Shown piece after piece: positions 50,729 through 59,404 of a DNA stretch of 64,000 bases; the stretch's first letter is position 1; each line of letters starts with the position of its first letter. The notes under the pieces were generated by a model that searched no databases, was not told where the DNA came from, and worked only from the letters and a program-made list of their open reading frames with translations. A program made the position numbers and the translations under genes. Origin of the DNA: Fusobacteria bacterium ZRK30 (lineage in GTDB: Bacteria; Fusobacteriota; Fusobacteriia; Fusobacteriales; Fusobacteriaceae); assembly GCA_024628785.1 (NCBI GenBank), contig CP102408.1:1-64000 (forward strand), written 5' to 3'.

Positions 50729-53206
50729 ATGAAAATGAATAAAACAAATCCATGTGGAACAGAAGCTTTTGATAAAGTATATAGTATAGGCTACCAAGTT
50801 AATCATGAAGACTGGTCTCCATATCCACGTGTAAATAATCTTAGACAGACATTTTTAGATAGACCATATGATATAGATGTAGAAAGATTTAGATTGGTAA
50901 CAGAAGCTTATCAAAATAATGAATCAGCTCCACGTAAACTTCAATGTGCCTATGCTTTTGAAAATATATTACTTAATACAACACTTAGTATCTATGATGA
51001 AGATCTAATTTTAGGTGAGATAGCAGCACCAGCAAAAGCATCACCAATATATCCTGAATTCTCTGTAAAATGGATCACCGACGAGATATTAAATTCTCCA
51101 TTTGAGGAACGTTCAAACGATCAATTTTATATAAGAAATGAGAAAGAAAAACAAGAAATTTTAGAACTTTGTAAATATTGGGAAGGGAAGTGTGCTGACG
51201 ATCTTATAAATATAAGACTAGATGAGGAACAAAAGAAAGGTTCCCATGTAGGAGAAAAAGTATTTCAAACAAATAACTATCATTTTGCAGGGATAGGTCA
51301 CTTTGCAATGGATTATAAGAAACTAATGACATTAGGATATAGTGGAGTAATCGAGGAAGCTAAGACTCATTTTTCAAAACTAAGTAAGGCTGATCCAGAG
51401 TATGGAGAGAAAAGAGATTTTTATAAGGCAACGATTATCATGTTAGAAGCTTCTAAAAAATATATCACTCGTTATGCAAAACTAGCAGAGGATATGGCAG
51501 CAGTGGAAACTGATGAAAAGAGAAAACAAGAACTAGAAGATATGGCAGCTAACTGTCATGTAATATCAGGAGATGCTCCTAAGACTTTTTGGCAGGCATT
51601 ACAGCTATTTAACTTTGCAACTACACTTATCCAAATAGAAGGAAATGGTCACTCGATCTCTTATGGACGTATGGACCAGTGGTTAAATCCTTTCTATGAA
51701 GCTGATATGAAAAATAATGAAATTACTAAAGAGTTTGTTTTGGAACTTATAGAAGTATTATATGTAAAGATGAATAATCCTACAAAATTAAAGGATAAAG
51801 GTACAGTAAAAGTACGTAATGGACGTGGGTTCGGAGGAGAGAGTCTTACTATTGGTGGAATAGATAAAGACGGTAAGGATGCAACTAATGATCTAACTAT
51901 GTTGATGTTAGAAGGATCAGCTCATACAAGAATGATGAACCCTTGGGTTTGTGTACGTATGCACGAAAATACACCTTATGAACTAAAGGTTAAAACAACT
52001 GAATGTACAAGAGCAGGTTATGGACATCCAAAGATCTTTAATGATGGTCCAGCAATCAAAGCTATGTTAAGTAAGGGAGTAACATTAGAAGAAGCAAGAG
52101 ATTATTGTGTTGTAGGTTGTGTAGAGCCATCACTTCCAGGAAAAGAATTTGGTTGGTTAGATGCAGGTTATGTAAATACAGCTAAGATGATGGAAATGGT
52201 AATTAATGGAGGACGTACATTAAATGAGATAGAACTTGGTCCAAATACGGGAAGTTTAGAAACTTATAAAAGTTTTGATGAAGTTCTTGAAAGTGTTGAT
52301 AAGCAATTTGCTTACTGGTGTGACCAACTATGCAGCTGTTTAAACATAATGGAAGATGTACATAGAATAGTGAAACCTACTCCATATGTTTCTGCTTTCT
52401 TTGAAGGTTGTCTTGAAAGTGGAAAAGATATGACCGAGGGAGGAGTTAAATATAATGGTACTGCTCCACAAGGTAGTGGTATTGCTACTTGTGCAGATTC
52501 ACTATCTACTATTAAAAAATTAATGTTTGATGATAAACGTTACACCGGTGCTGAGTTACTTAAAGCTGTAAAAGATAATTGGGAAGGTCATGAAAAGATA
52601 TATGCCCTTGTAAATAGTTCAAAAGTTCCCCACTTTGGGAATGATGATGATGCAGCAGATGATCTATTTAAATTTATGTTTGAATGTTACTGCAGACATA
52701 TAAAAGGGAGAAAAAACCTTAGAGGTGGAGATTTTAGTCCAGGGGTATATACAGTAAATGCCAATGTAGGGATGGGATTATATACCAATGCCTCACTAGA
52801 TGGTCGTAGGAACAATGAACCAATCTCTGATAATATGGGACCTGTCCATACTGATGGAGGATCTCATGATATTTGTGGACCGACTGCTCTGGTAAACTCT
52901 GTAGCAAAGGTAGATCATAGTCTTGCAAGTAATGGAACTTTATTAAATCTAAGATTTCCAGAAGAAGCTGTATCAGGAGTAGAGGGAAGAGACATCTTGA
53001 TCAGTTTCATCGATGAGTATATCGCAAAGCAAGGGATGCATGTTCAGTTTAACATCATGAGTTCTGAAACTATGAAAGCAGCACAAAAAAATCCAGAAAA
53101 TTATAAAGATATGCTAGTACGTGTAGCTGGATATAGCGCTTACTTTGTAGAGCTTGGGAAACCACTACAAAAAGATCTAATTCAACGTACAGAGCTTAAT
53201 TTTTAA
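50729..53206 (+). CDS. Glycyl-radical enzyme of the dehydratase/C-S lyase type
   Basis: An oxygen-sensitive radical enzyme acting on a small organic substrate. The catalytic thiyl Cys464 and general-base Glu466 are in VVGCVEPSLPG, and the glycyl radical site is Gly801 in VRVAGYSAYF. His308-Ser309 in NGHSIS lies where dehydratases bind a hydroxyl group. The Cys-x-Glu pair excludes pyruvate formate-lyase (Cys-Cys) and fits glycerol or propanediol dehydratase, choline lyase, hydroxyproline dehydratase, isethionate lyase and dihydroxypropanesulfonate enzymes. At 825 residues it is longer than clostridial glycerol dehydratase (787). The neighbours (a TauE/SafE permease, an iron alcohol dehydrogenase and a second permease) fit a dihydroxypropanesulfonate dehydratase (HpfG-like) or another sulfonate enzyme best, but glycerol or propanediol cannot be excluded. 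Confidence 0.9.
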   Translation: MKMNKTNPCGTEAFDKVYSIGYQVNHEDWSPYPRVNNLRQTFLDRPYDIDVERFRLVTEAYQNNESAPRKLQCAYAFENILLNTTLSIYDEDLILGEIAAPAKASPIYPEFSVKWITDEILNSPFEERSNDQFYIRNEKEKQEILELCKYWEGKCADDLINIRLDEEQKKGSHVGEKVFQTNNYHFAGIGHFAMDYKKLMTLGYSGVIEEAKTHFSKLSKADPEYGEKRDFYKATIIMLEASKKYITRYAKLAEDMAAVETDEKRKQELEDMAANCHVISGDAPKTFWQALQLFNFATTLIQIEGNGHSISYGRMDQWLNPFYEADMKNNEITKEFVLELIEVLYVKMNNPTKLKDKGTVKVRNGRGFGGESLTIGGIDKDGKDATNDLTMLMLEGSAHTRMMNPWVCVRMHENTPYELKVKTTECTRAGYGHPKIFNDGPAIKAMLSKGVTLEEARDYCVVGCVEPSLPGKEFGWLDAGYVNTAKMMEMVINGGRTLNEIELGPNTGSLETYKSFDEVLESVDKQFAYWCDQLCSCLNIMEDVHRIVKPTPYVSAFFEGCLESGKDMTEGGVKYNGTAPQGSGIATCADSLSTIKKLMFDDKRYTGAELLKAVKDNWEGHEKIYALVNSSKVPHFGNDDDAADDLFKFMFECYCRHIKGRKNLRGGDFSPGVYTVNANVGMGLYTNASLDGRRNNEPISDNMGPVHTDGGSHDICGPTALVNSVAKVDHSLASNGTLLNLRFPEEAVSGVEGRDILISFIDEYIAKQGMHVQFNIMSSETMKAAQKNPENYKDMLVRVAGYSAYFVELGKPLQKDLIQRTELNF

Positions 53207-53239
53207 TTGAAACATAAAAAGATTATTACAAAATATAAA

Positions 53240-53302
53240 CTATTGATCCCTATGTTTTTTCATAGGGGAGGAGTCAAATAGATCTTTGTATCTATTTGAC
53301 TG
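53240..53302 (+). other. Two intergenic hairpins after the glycyl-radical enzyme gene
   Basis: TCCCTATG/CATAGGGG (about 53247-53267) and a perfect 12-bp stem AGTCAAATAGAT-CTTTGT-ATCTATTTGACT (53272-53301). No long T run follows, so they probably set differential mRNA stability, or partial termination, within the operon. Confidence 0.6.
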
Positions 53303-53336
53303 ATAATATTATTTAATTATTTAAAGGGAGAAAAAT

Positions 53337-54224
53337 ATGAATTTTGATTTTATACTTGTTGGTTTAATGCAAATTGTTGGATTCTTTGTTCAAGGTACTA
53401 CAGGGTTTGGATGTACTGTTATTGCTGCACCAGTTACAAATGGAATATTAGGAACGGCTATTGGAGTACCGTATGGTACGATCATCACATTACCTTTCCT
53501 ATATTACCTAGGGATTAAAGGAAGAAAAGATGTTTCTTGGAAGGATTTAGCTAAGATTGTAGCTCTCTGTGCACCAGGAATCTTAATTGGAAACAAATTA
53601 TTTACTAGTATTAGTCCTCAAACGGCAAAGATCGGTATTGGTGGAATGATCATTGTTATTGCAACTATGAATATTCATAAACACATCATAAAGCCCCTGG
53701 TTATTAAACAAAAAGAAGAGGACGAAGCAGAAGATACAACAGTAAAAAAAATATTTCGTTACGGATGTCTTATATTAGGTGGAGTTGTCCATGGAGCATT
53801 TACTATCGGAGGTCCATTAATTACTGTTTATACATTAGAAGCAGTAAAGGATAAGAAAAAATTCCGTAATACAATGACATGGTTATGGTGCATCCTTAAT
53901 ATATGGAATGCATTCGCTCAATATAACAATGTACCGGTAGCAAATAGAGCATATCTAACAAGTGCACTACTTATAGGATTACCTATGGCTGGAATCGGGT
54001 TCTTCTTTGGTATGAGATTTTTAGAAAAGATCAACAGAGTACAATTTTTACGTATTGTATACGCTGTCTTAATGTTAATTGGAGTAAATATGTTTAAGAG
54101 TAATGTTCCATGGACTCCTGAATTGATTAAGATGTCATCTATTGCTCTTACAATAGTTGGTCTAGGATATATCTATACCGTTGTAAAGAATAAAAAGGCT
54201 AATGAGCAACTACATGGTGCTTAA
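53337..54224 (+). CDS. TauE/SafE-family membrane permease
   Basis: An inner-membrane transporter of the family that exports sulfite, sulfonates or sulfoacetate-like anions. It has about eight membrane helices in two related halves; the first has GLMQIVGFFVQGTTGFGCTV and the second GCLILGGVVHGAFTIGGPLI, the two Gly-rich repeat motifs of the family. At 295 residues it is full length. It sits between the glycyl-radical enzyme and the alcohol dehydrogenase in the same orientation. Its presence is the main reason to suspect a sulfonated substrate or product, for example export of 3-hydroxypropanesulfonate, sulfite or isethionate. Confidence 0.88.
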   Translation: MNFDFILVGLMQIVGFFVQGTTGFGCTVIAAPVTNGILGTAIGVPYGTIITLPFLYYLGIKGRKDVSWKDLAKIVALCAPGILIGNKLFTSISPQTAKIGIGGMIIVIATMNIHKHIIKPLVIKQKEEDEAEDTTVKKIFRYGCLILGGVVHGAFTIGGPLITVYTLEAVKDKKKFRNTMTWLWCILNIWNAFAQYNNVPVANRAYLTSALLIGLPMAGIGFFFGMRFLEKINRVQFLRIVYAVLMLIGVNMFKSNVPWTPELIKMSSIALTIVGLGYIYTVVKNKKANEQLHGA

Positions 54225-54256
54225 TTATAAAATAATTTAGTTTTAGAGTTTAAAGG

Positions 54257-54280
54257 TAAACTCCCTTTATGGGAGTTAAG
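54257..54280 (+). other. Hairpin before the alcohol dehydrogenase
   Basis: AACTCCC-TTTAT-GGGAGTT, seven base pairs, immediately upstream of the TTAGGAGG site. It could modulate translation or RNA decay. Confidence 0.5.
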
Positions 54281-54300
54281 CCATTTTTAGGAGGAAAATA

Positions 54301-55449
54301 ATGAAAGATTTTAGATTTAAAATACCACAAAATATCGAGTTTGGAATAGGAAGCTTAAAGAGACTTCCAGAAATAATGAAAGAAAACAATTCAGAGCATG
54401 TATTTTTAATCTCTGACCGTGGATTAGAAAGTATAGGTGTAGTAAAGAAAGTAAAGGACATCATTGAAGCTAGTGGAATCAAATGCACAGCTTATCTAGA
54501 TGTAGTACCTAATCCAACAATAGATGTTGTAAACGAAGCAACTGCATCTTATAAAGAGTGTGGCGCAACAAGTATTGTAGCTCTTGGTGGAGGAAGTCCA
54601 TTAGATGTTGCAAAAGCCGTAGGAGTACTTGCTTCTTATGGTGGAGATATCAGAGATTATGAGGGAATGAATAAGGTTCCAGGACCAATAGTTCCAATGA
54701 TCGCAATCCCTACAACAGCAGGAACTGGAAGTGAAGCAACTGCATCATGTGTAATTACAGATGAAGAGAAAAACTATAAGTTTTCAATGATTAGTTATGA
54801 AACTCTTCCTAAATATGCAATCTTAGACCCAGAACTAATTATGACTGCACCTGCATCAATTGCAGCTTCAACTGGTGTAGACGCACTGATCCATGCAATA
54901 GAAGCATATCTTTCAAGAAACGCTTCACCATTTACAGATGCAATGGCTGAAAAAGCAATGGAATTAATCGGTAAAAATATTCGTAGGTTTGTAGCAAATA
55001 GAAAAGATGAAAAAGCTGCATGTGCAATGATGACAGGAAGTAATTTTGCTGGAATCTCATTTGCATGGGCAAAACTTGGGAATGTACATGCTATGAGTCA
55101 TCCAGTAAGTGCGTTTTACCACGTGCCGCATGGTGTTGCAAATTCGGTCCTTCTTCCAACAGTTATGGAGTATAATGCTCTGGCTGATAATGGACGTTAT
55201 GAAGTAATTTATAACTATGTACGTAAAGGTAATGAAGTTGTAAAAAACTTTAAACCAGAGATGTTAGTAGAAGAACTTAGAAAATTAAATGCTGACTTTG
55301 GAATTCCAAAATCACTTTCAGAAGTAGGAGTTAAAGAAGAGATGATCGAAGAGATGGCAAAGGATGCTATGAAGAGTGGAAATGTCTTAGCTAATCCAAG
55401 ACAGACAACTCTAAAAGATATGATCGAACTTTATAGAAAAGCATTATAA
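54301..55449 (+). CDS. Iron-containing alcohol dehydrogenase of the glycyl-radical operon
   Basis: Predicted to reduce the aldehyde made by the glycyl-radical enzyme with NADH, regenerating NAD. GGGSPLDVAK binds the nucleotide (about 96-105). The metal ligands are Asp194 and His198 (GVDALIHAIEAY), His263 (GNVHAMSHP) and His277 (VPHGVANSV). At 382 residues it is full length and distinct from the enzyme at 9963. In clostridial glycerol operons the same slot holds 1,3-propanediol dehydrogenase. In dihydroxypropanesulfonate fermenters it holds sulfopropionaldehyde reductase (HpfD). A terminator follows. Confidence 0.92.
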   Translation: MKDFRFKIPQNIEFGIGSLKRLPEIMKENNSEHVFLISDRGLESIGVVKKVKDIIEASGIKCTAYLDVVPNPTIDVVNEATASYKECGATSIVALGGGSPLDVAKAVGVLASYGGDIRDYEGMNKVPGPIVPMIAIPTTAGTGSEATASCVITDEEKNYKFSMISYETLPKYAILDPELIMTAPASIAASTGVDALIHAIEAYLSRNASPFTDAMAEKAMELIGKNIRRFVANRKDEKAACAMMTGSNFAGISFAWAKLGNVHAMSHPVSAFYHVPHGVANSVLLPTVMEYNALADNGRYEVIYNYVRKGNEVVKNFKPEMLVEELRKLNADFGIPKSLSEVGVKEEMIEEMAKDAMKSGNVLANPRQTTLKDMIELYRKAL

Positions 55450-55471
55450 AATAAAAACCTTATAAAATACA

Positions 55472-55518
55472 TCCCAGGTGTTTAGAAAATTTTCTAAACG
55501 TTTGGGAGTTTTTTTAAT
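55472..55518 (+). terminator. Terminator after the alcohol dehydrogenase
   Basis: A long stem, TCCCAGGTGTTTAGAAAA with its near complement TTTTCTAAACGTTTGGGA, then TTTTTTT. Confidence 0.85.
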
Positions 55519-55570
55519 AGATATTATAAAAAGATAAAAATTAATAATTTAAACAAGAGGAGAAGCCAAT

Positions 55571-55990
55571 ATGTTTAAAGACACAAAGATAATAACTTTA
55601 GCAGCAGCAAAATTAATGGGAGAGAAAGCTCTTGAAAAGTGTGAAGAAATAGGTAAGTCCTTTGTTTTTTCAGTAGTAGATGCAGGAGGTCATATTCTTT
55701 ATATTCAAAGAATGGAGGATGCCTTTATAACTAGTATCAGTATCGCTATAGATAAAGCATTTACAGCAGCAACAATGAAAAGAGCAACTGATAAACTTAC
55801 AGAAAAAATAAAGCCAGAATCTGATCTATTTGGATTAAATCATACGAATAATGGAAGAATTATTCCGTTTGGTGGAGGTTTGCCTATAGTTGTAGATGGA
55901 AAGGTAATAGGTGGAATTGGAGTCAGTGGGGGAAGTGTAGAAGAAGACATTGCTGTAGCTACAGCAGGATTAGAAGCTTTAGAACTTTAA
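55571..55990 (+). CDS. DUF336 protein (GlcG/HbpS-like)
   Basis: A 139-residue soluble protein of the GlcG/HbpS/PduO-C family. Motifs are AAAKLMGEKALEKCEEIGKSFVF, SVVDAGGHILYIQRMEDAF, the IPFGGGLPIVVDGKVIGGIG segment and SGGSVEEDIAVATAGLEAL, close to the family consensus. Function is poorly defined: some members bind haem or cobalamin, and many accompany alcohol, glycerol or propanediol catabolism. Its occurrence here supports a small-alcohol substrate for the operon. It has its own Shine-Dalgarno site (AAGAGGAG) after the terminator, so it may be expressed separately. Confidence 0.88.
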   Translation: MFKDTKIITLAAAKLMGEKALEKCEEIGKSFVFSVVDAGGHILYIQRMEDAFITSISIAIDKAFTAATMKRATDKLTEKIKPESDLFGLNHTNNGRIIPFGGGLPIVVDGKVIGGIGVSGGSVEEDIAVATAGLEALEL

Positions 55991-56099
55991 TTTTTTATAA
56001 TTAATAGAGAAAAAAATAACAAGATACAATAGATTATTGTAAAAGCATTGAAAATATTTCAATATTTTTGTAACAGTCTAGTTTAAGGAGGAGGAAATT

Positions 56100-57503
56100 A
56101 TGATAATGAAAAGAGAGTACGGGAAAGAACAACCTTATATCCCTGCTGGTTTATTTAAAATAAGATTACCATTGATCCATCTAAAATTTGAAAAAGTTGA
56201 TTTTTTCCAGGGATTATTATTATGTGCAGTATGTTTAGGAGCTATTCCTATGCTGCAGGAGTATCTGGGAATGCCTTTTGAAGTAGCAATGACCGTTGTT
56301 GTTTTAAATGGAATATTATATTTTGCCCATATAATTTTAGGAGATCCAGTTATACCTGGGTGGATAACACCTGCTATTCCATTACTTATGCTTCATATCA
56401 GTCAATACCCTGTTGGACCTGAGAGAGTTCATGCACTTATAGCATTTCAATTTTCTTTAGGGATATTAGCTATTTTTTTAGGTATTACAGGTCTGGGTAA
56501 AAAAGTTACATCTATTGTCCCCAATGCTATGAAGTCGGGGGTTATTTTAGGTGCAGGAATCTCTGCTATCATGTCAATATTAAAAAAAGGTGGAAATTTT
56601 GAAAAACATCCTGTGTCCATTGTAATTTGTATGGGTATTGGTTTTTATTTTTTATTTTCAAGTCACTTTAAAAGTAAAAGAAATCTCAATAAATTTACTA
56701 AAACTCTTTCAAATATGGGATCTCTCCCTATAGTTATATTAGCTATATTTATAGGACCATTAGTAGGTGAAGCTAGTATACCTAATATCGAGTGGGGAAT
56801 TACAAATCTTGCATTTAAGGAATTATTTAATAATTGGACTATCTTTGGATTGGGATTACCTCCCTTAAAGATGTTTATCGGTGGGATTCCGATGGTAATA
56901 TCGTGTTATATTGTACTTTTTGGAGATATGATTCAGACTCAATGTTTACTTGAAAATGCTAGTAAAGAAAGGCCAGATGAGATTATAGACTATAATCCTA
57001 ATCGTTCTCATTTAATTTTTGGATTAAGAAATTTATTGATGTCTATTTTTGGACCTGACCTTACTATGTCTGGACCACTTGCAGCTGCAATGCAGGTAGT
57101 TCTTTGCGAAAGATATAAAAATGGCAGAGAAACGATGGACTCTATTCATGGAGGAGCTATTTCCTATAGGTATGGGACTCTTTCTGGGTATTTACTCCTT
57201 CCTATTGTTACTCTGGTCAAACCAATATTAGGGATTGCTCTTGCTGCTACTATGCTTATCCAGGGATATGTATCTATTAGAGTTGGAGTTCTGAAATCAA
57301 AAACAGTTAATGATTTGGGAATTGCAGGAATTATGGCTGCTGTTATAGCAACTAGAGGAGCCGCCTGGGGTCTTTTATCCGGCCTTCTTCTCTGTGGATT
57401 TATTAATATTGGAAGAAATCATCAATTCGAATCTCCATTATTTGAGGATACTGATATTGCTAATAAAATAGTTAGTAAAAAAGTTAAGTTAGAGGAAGTA
57501 TAG
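56100..57503 (+). CDS. Multi-helix permease, NCS2/SulP-like
   Basis: A 467-residue integral membrane protein with about 12 helices, likely the importer for the glycyl-radical operon's substrate. Features are VDFFQGLLLCAVCLGAIPM, GWITPAIPLLMLHISQYP, GLGKKVTSIVPNAMKSGVILGAG (reminiscent of the NCS2 P-x-x-V-x-x-G motif), FGPDLTMSGPLAAAMQVV and a C-terminal pair of helices. It resembles nucleobase and sulfate permease folds rather than sugar carriers. The start is the ATG at 56100 after AAGGAGGAGG; a second ATG lies two codons on. The substrate is not readable from the sequence. No terminator is obvious before the IS remnant. Confidence 0.75.
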   Translation: MIMKREYGKEQPYIPAGLFKIRLPLIHLKFEKVDFFQGLLLCAVCLGAIPMLQEYLGMPFEVAMTVVVLNGILYFAHIILGDPVIPGWITPAIPLLMLHISQYPVGPERVHALIAFQFSLGILAIFLGITGLGKKVTSIVPNAMKSGVILGAGISAIMSILKKGGNFEKHPVSIVICMGIGFYFLFSSHFKSKRNLNKFTKTLSNMGSLPIVILAIFIGPLVGEASIPNIEWGITNLAFKELFNNWTIFGLGLPPLKMFIGGIPMVISCYIVLFGDMIQTQCLLENASKERPDEIIDYNPNRSHLIFGLRNLLMSIFGPDLTMSGPLAAAMQVVLCERYKNGRETMDSIHGGAISYRYGTLSGYLLLPIVTLVKPILGIALAATMLIQGYVSIRVGVLKSKTVNDLGIAGIMAAVIATRGAAWGLLSGLLLCGFINIGRNHQFESPLFEDTDIANKIVSKKVKLEEV

Positions 57504-57900
57504 AGTGTTGCAAAAGTAATTTACAAAAAATTTAAAAATCATATCTAATATATAGTAATAAATGACCAAACCAATTAATTACGAAAGGATATGATTACTT
57601 ATGTATATACCTCAATCTATGATAAATAACAATTTTTTATTTCAAACTTTAAAAATTCTTAGAAAGAAATTTCCAGAACTATTTAAAGCTAATACTTTTG
57701 GAAGACCTAGAAAATATTATTTAGGACAAGTATTTATTCTTATGATTTACAAAGCACATAACTCTAGTTTAAGTTTTAGAAAAATTATTGAATGAGGATT
57801 TAATCGTTTTAAAAATTTTAGGCTTTGATAAAGCTCCTAACTTTACTGTAATTTGTAAAATTTATAATAAATACCTCAAAAATAATCTTAATTATAAATT
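57503..57900 (+). pseudogene. Insertion-sequence transposase N-terminal remnant, frameshifted
   Basis: GTTGCAAAAGTAATTT just after the permease gene looks like an IS terminal repeat. From ATG 57601 the frame encodes NFLFQTLKILRKKFPELFKA, FGRPRKYYLGQVFILMIYKA and SLSFRKIIE, then TGA at 57793-57795. In the -1 frame the protein continues NEDLIVLKILGFDKAPNFTV and ICKIYNKYLKN. This is the N-terminal part of a DDE transposase. The catalytic part and the right end are missing. Confidence 0.65.
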
Positions 57901-57994
57901 AGGTTATTTAGAAGGGAAGCAAATATCTTACTATGAAACAGGAGAGGTGTTTTATGATGGAGAAATAAACTCTGGAAAAAGGGAAATTAGATGA
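57901..57994 (+). pseudogene. MORN-repeat protein fragment
   Basis: Joined to the transposase remnant in the same frame is GYLEGKQISYYETGEVFYDG, then EINSGKREI, one and a half MORN-type repeats (x-Y-Y-E-T-G-E-x-x-Y-D-G-E). The fragment comes from a different gene, probably fused by deletion. Confidence 0.55.
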
Positions 57995-58065
57995 AGAGTA
58001 TAATCTTATTTCATAAATATAAAATCTATAATAATTTAAGAAAATTGTTAAGATTTTGAATGATA

Positions 58066-58097
58066 AAAAAAGACCAAGGGTAGTTAGTCCTTGGTCA
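58066..58097 (-). terminator. Terminator of the small toxin-like gene
   Basis: On the minus strand GACCAAGG-ACTAACTAC-CCTTGGTC is followed by TTTTTTT. Confidence 0.8.
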
Positions 58098-58118
58098 TAG
58101 GCGACAATATTTTTGGTA

Positions 58119-58178
58119 TTAACTAAAGTATTTAATAAGCACAATAATTAATTCTAAAATTAGAGTTACTAGTTTCAA
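58119..58178 (-). CDS. Possible type I toxin peptide (19 aa, hydrophobic)
   Basis: A strong Shine-Dalgarno sequence (GGGAGGTGG) is followed four bases later by TTG, then a frame for MKLVTLILELIIVLIKYFS. A single membrane helix with a Lys near each end and a total length under 30 residues is the usual form of type I toxins (Fst, TxpA, BsrE types). The message would have a structured 5' leader (CATAAAGAGT/ACTCTTTATG hairpin at about 58203-58232) and the strong terminator at 58066-58097. A plus-strand terminator at 58295-58327 lies in the leader region and could end an antisense RNA. Family assignment is inferred from form, not homology. Confidence 0.5.
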   Translation of the reverse strand: MKLVTLILELIIVLIKYFS

Positions 58179-58294
58179 TTTACCACCTCCCTATATTGGA
58201 GTCATAAAGAGTAAGCATGATAACTCTTTATGCTGAGGTAAATAAAGCCGCCCAAGGTAATAATATCATGAGTTCTTGAAAAACATCAAAAAAT

Positions 58295-58327
58295 AAAAAA
58301 AGTCGGGTAACTAATCCGACTTTTTTT
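58295..58327. terminator. Bidirectional terminator near the toxin-like gene
   Basis: AAAAAAAGTCGG-N9-CCGACTTTTTTT can terminate transcripts from either side. Confidence 0.75.
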
Positions 58328-58328
58328 C

Positions 58329-58630
58329 ATGCTTTTACCTAGTGATAAGTTGAAGTTCACTCTAATTCTTAATTAGATTATAACATATAAAAATCAAAAT
58401 AACTATTTCTTTCTAGCAATTTATTAGTTTTTGAATTAGTGAGTGTAGAATAGATAATAAATTAAGGGAGAGAAGAGTTTCTGTATGTAGTTATTTAGAT
58501 TTTCAACTGATATGATGGAAAAATTGAGTAAATATACAGTTATTTTTTTGTATAACAAAAGGAACCAAAAAATATTATTTTTTAGTTTTTAATTTTAAGA
58601 CATATAAATTTAATTTTTTAAATACTTGAA
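58329..58630. other. AT-rich intergenic stretch before the IS30 element
   Basis: No gene seen. Short frames with stops only. It is the left flank of the IS30-family element. Confidence 0.5.
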
Positions 58631-59399
58631 TTGTATAATTAAATGCAACAAAAAAAATTCATAAATATTTCCTTGGTATAATGTAAGTGCGACCAAACAT
58701 TAAAGGAGTATTTATGAATCATAAACATTTTACCATTGAAGAAAGAGAAAGTATATTTAAATTTTTAGCGCAAAAAAAATCAATTAGTTTTATTGCAGCT
58801 AAATTAAAGAAAAATAGAGTTAGTATTTATAGAGAAATTAATAGAAATTCAGTTGATGGTGAGTACACTCCTAATAAAAAGATGATAGAAGAAAGGTCTG
58901 AAGAAGCGAATGATAGAAGTGAGATTGGTCATTTTGAAAGCGATACTATCGTTGGCGCAGGAAAAAAAGGTGCTATGATGACTTATGTTGATAGGAAATC
59001 AAGATATCTTGTAGCGGAGCTAATGATTAATAGAAAATCAGATACTTTTAATGAGGCAACAATAGAGAATTTTAAATATATACCTAAAGAATACATAAAA
59101 ACATTTACATCGGATAACGGGAAAGAATTCTCTAAATTTAAAGAATTAGAGGAAGCATTAGGTATTAAAGCTTATTTTGCTAACCCTTATCACTCATGGG
59201 AGAGAGGAACAAATGAGAATACAAACGGTTTATTAAGGAGAACTTTCCCTAAAGGGACTATTTTTAGTAAGATAAAGAGATGTGAATTTTATAAAGCGGT
59301 AAACAAAATTAATAATAGACCAAGGAAGTGTTTAAATTGGAAAACCCCAAAAGAAGTATTTTGGGGTGAAATTGAAAAGTGTTGCATTTAATTTGACAA
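58631..59399 (+). mobile_element. IS30-family insertion sequence with internal deletion
   Basis: Terminal inverted repeats TTGTATAATTAAATGCAACA (58631-58650) and, at 59380-59399, the near complement TGTTGCATTTAATTTGACAA bound a 769-base element carrying one transposase frame. An extended -10 promoter (TGGTATAAT, about 58674) is inside the left end. The element is shorter than usual for IS30 (about 1.0-1.2 kb) because the transposase gene lacks a central segment. No clear target duplication is visible. Confidence 0.75.
58714..59391 (+). pseudogene. IS30-family transposase, internally deleted
   Basis: The N-terminus (HKHFTIEERESIFKFLAQKK and SFIAAKLKKNRVSIYREI) is the IS30 HTH, and the C-terminal half is the DDE core: HFESDTIVGAGKKG (Asp), FTSDNGKEF (Asp) and WERGTNENTNGLLRRTFPKG (Glu). 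The linker between them is only about 20 residues (TPNKKMIEERSEEANDRSEI), where intact members have some 90 more, including the second DNA-binding region. The frame is preserved, so a 225-residue product could be made but is probably inactive. AAGGAG precedes the ATG at 58714. Confidence 0.8.
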
Positions 59400-59404
59400 C
59401 GTAA

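Noticed and set aside
50729-53206. Pyruvate formate-lyase
   Set aside because: The active site has Cys-x-Glu (GCVEP) instead of adjacent Cys-Cys, and the activator has extra ferredoxin clusters.
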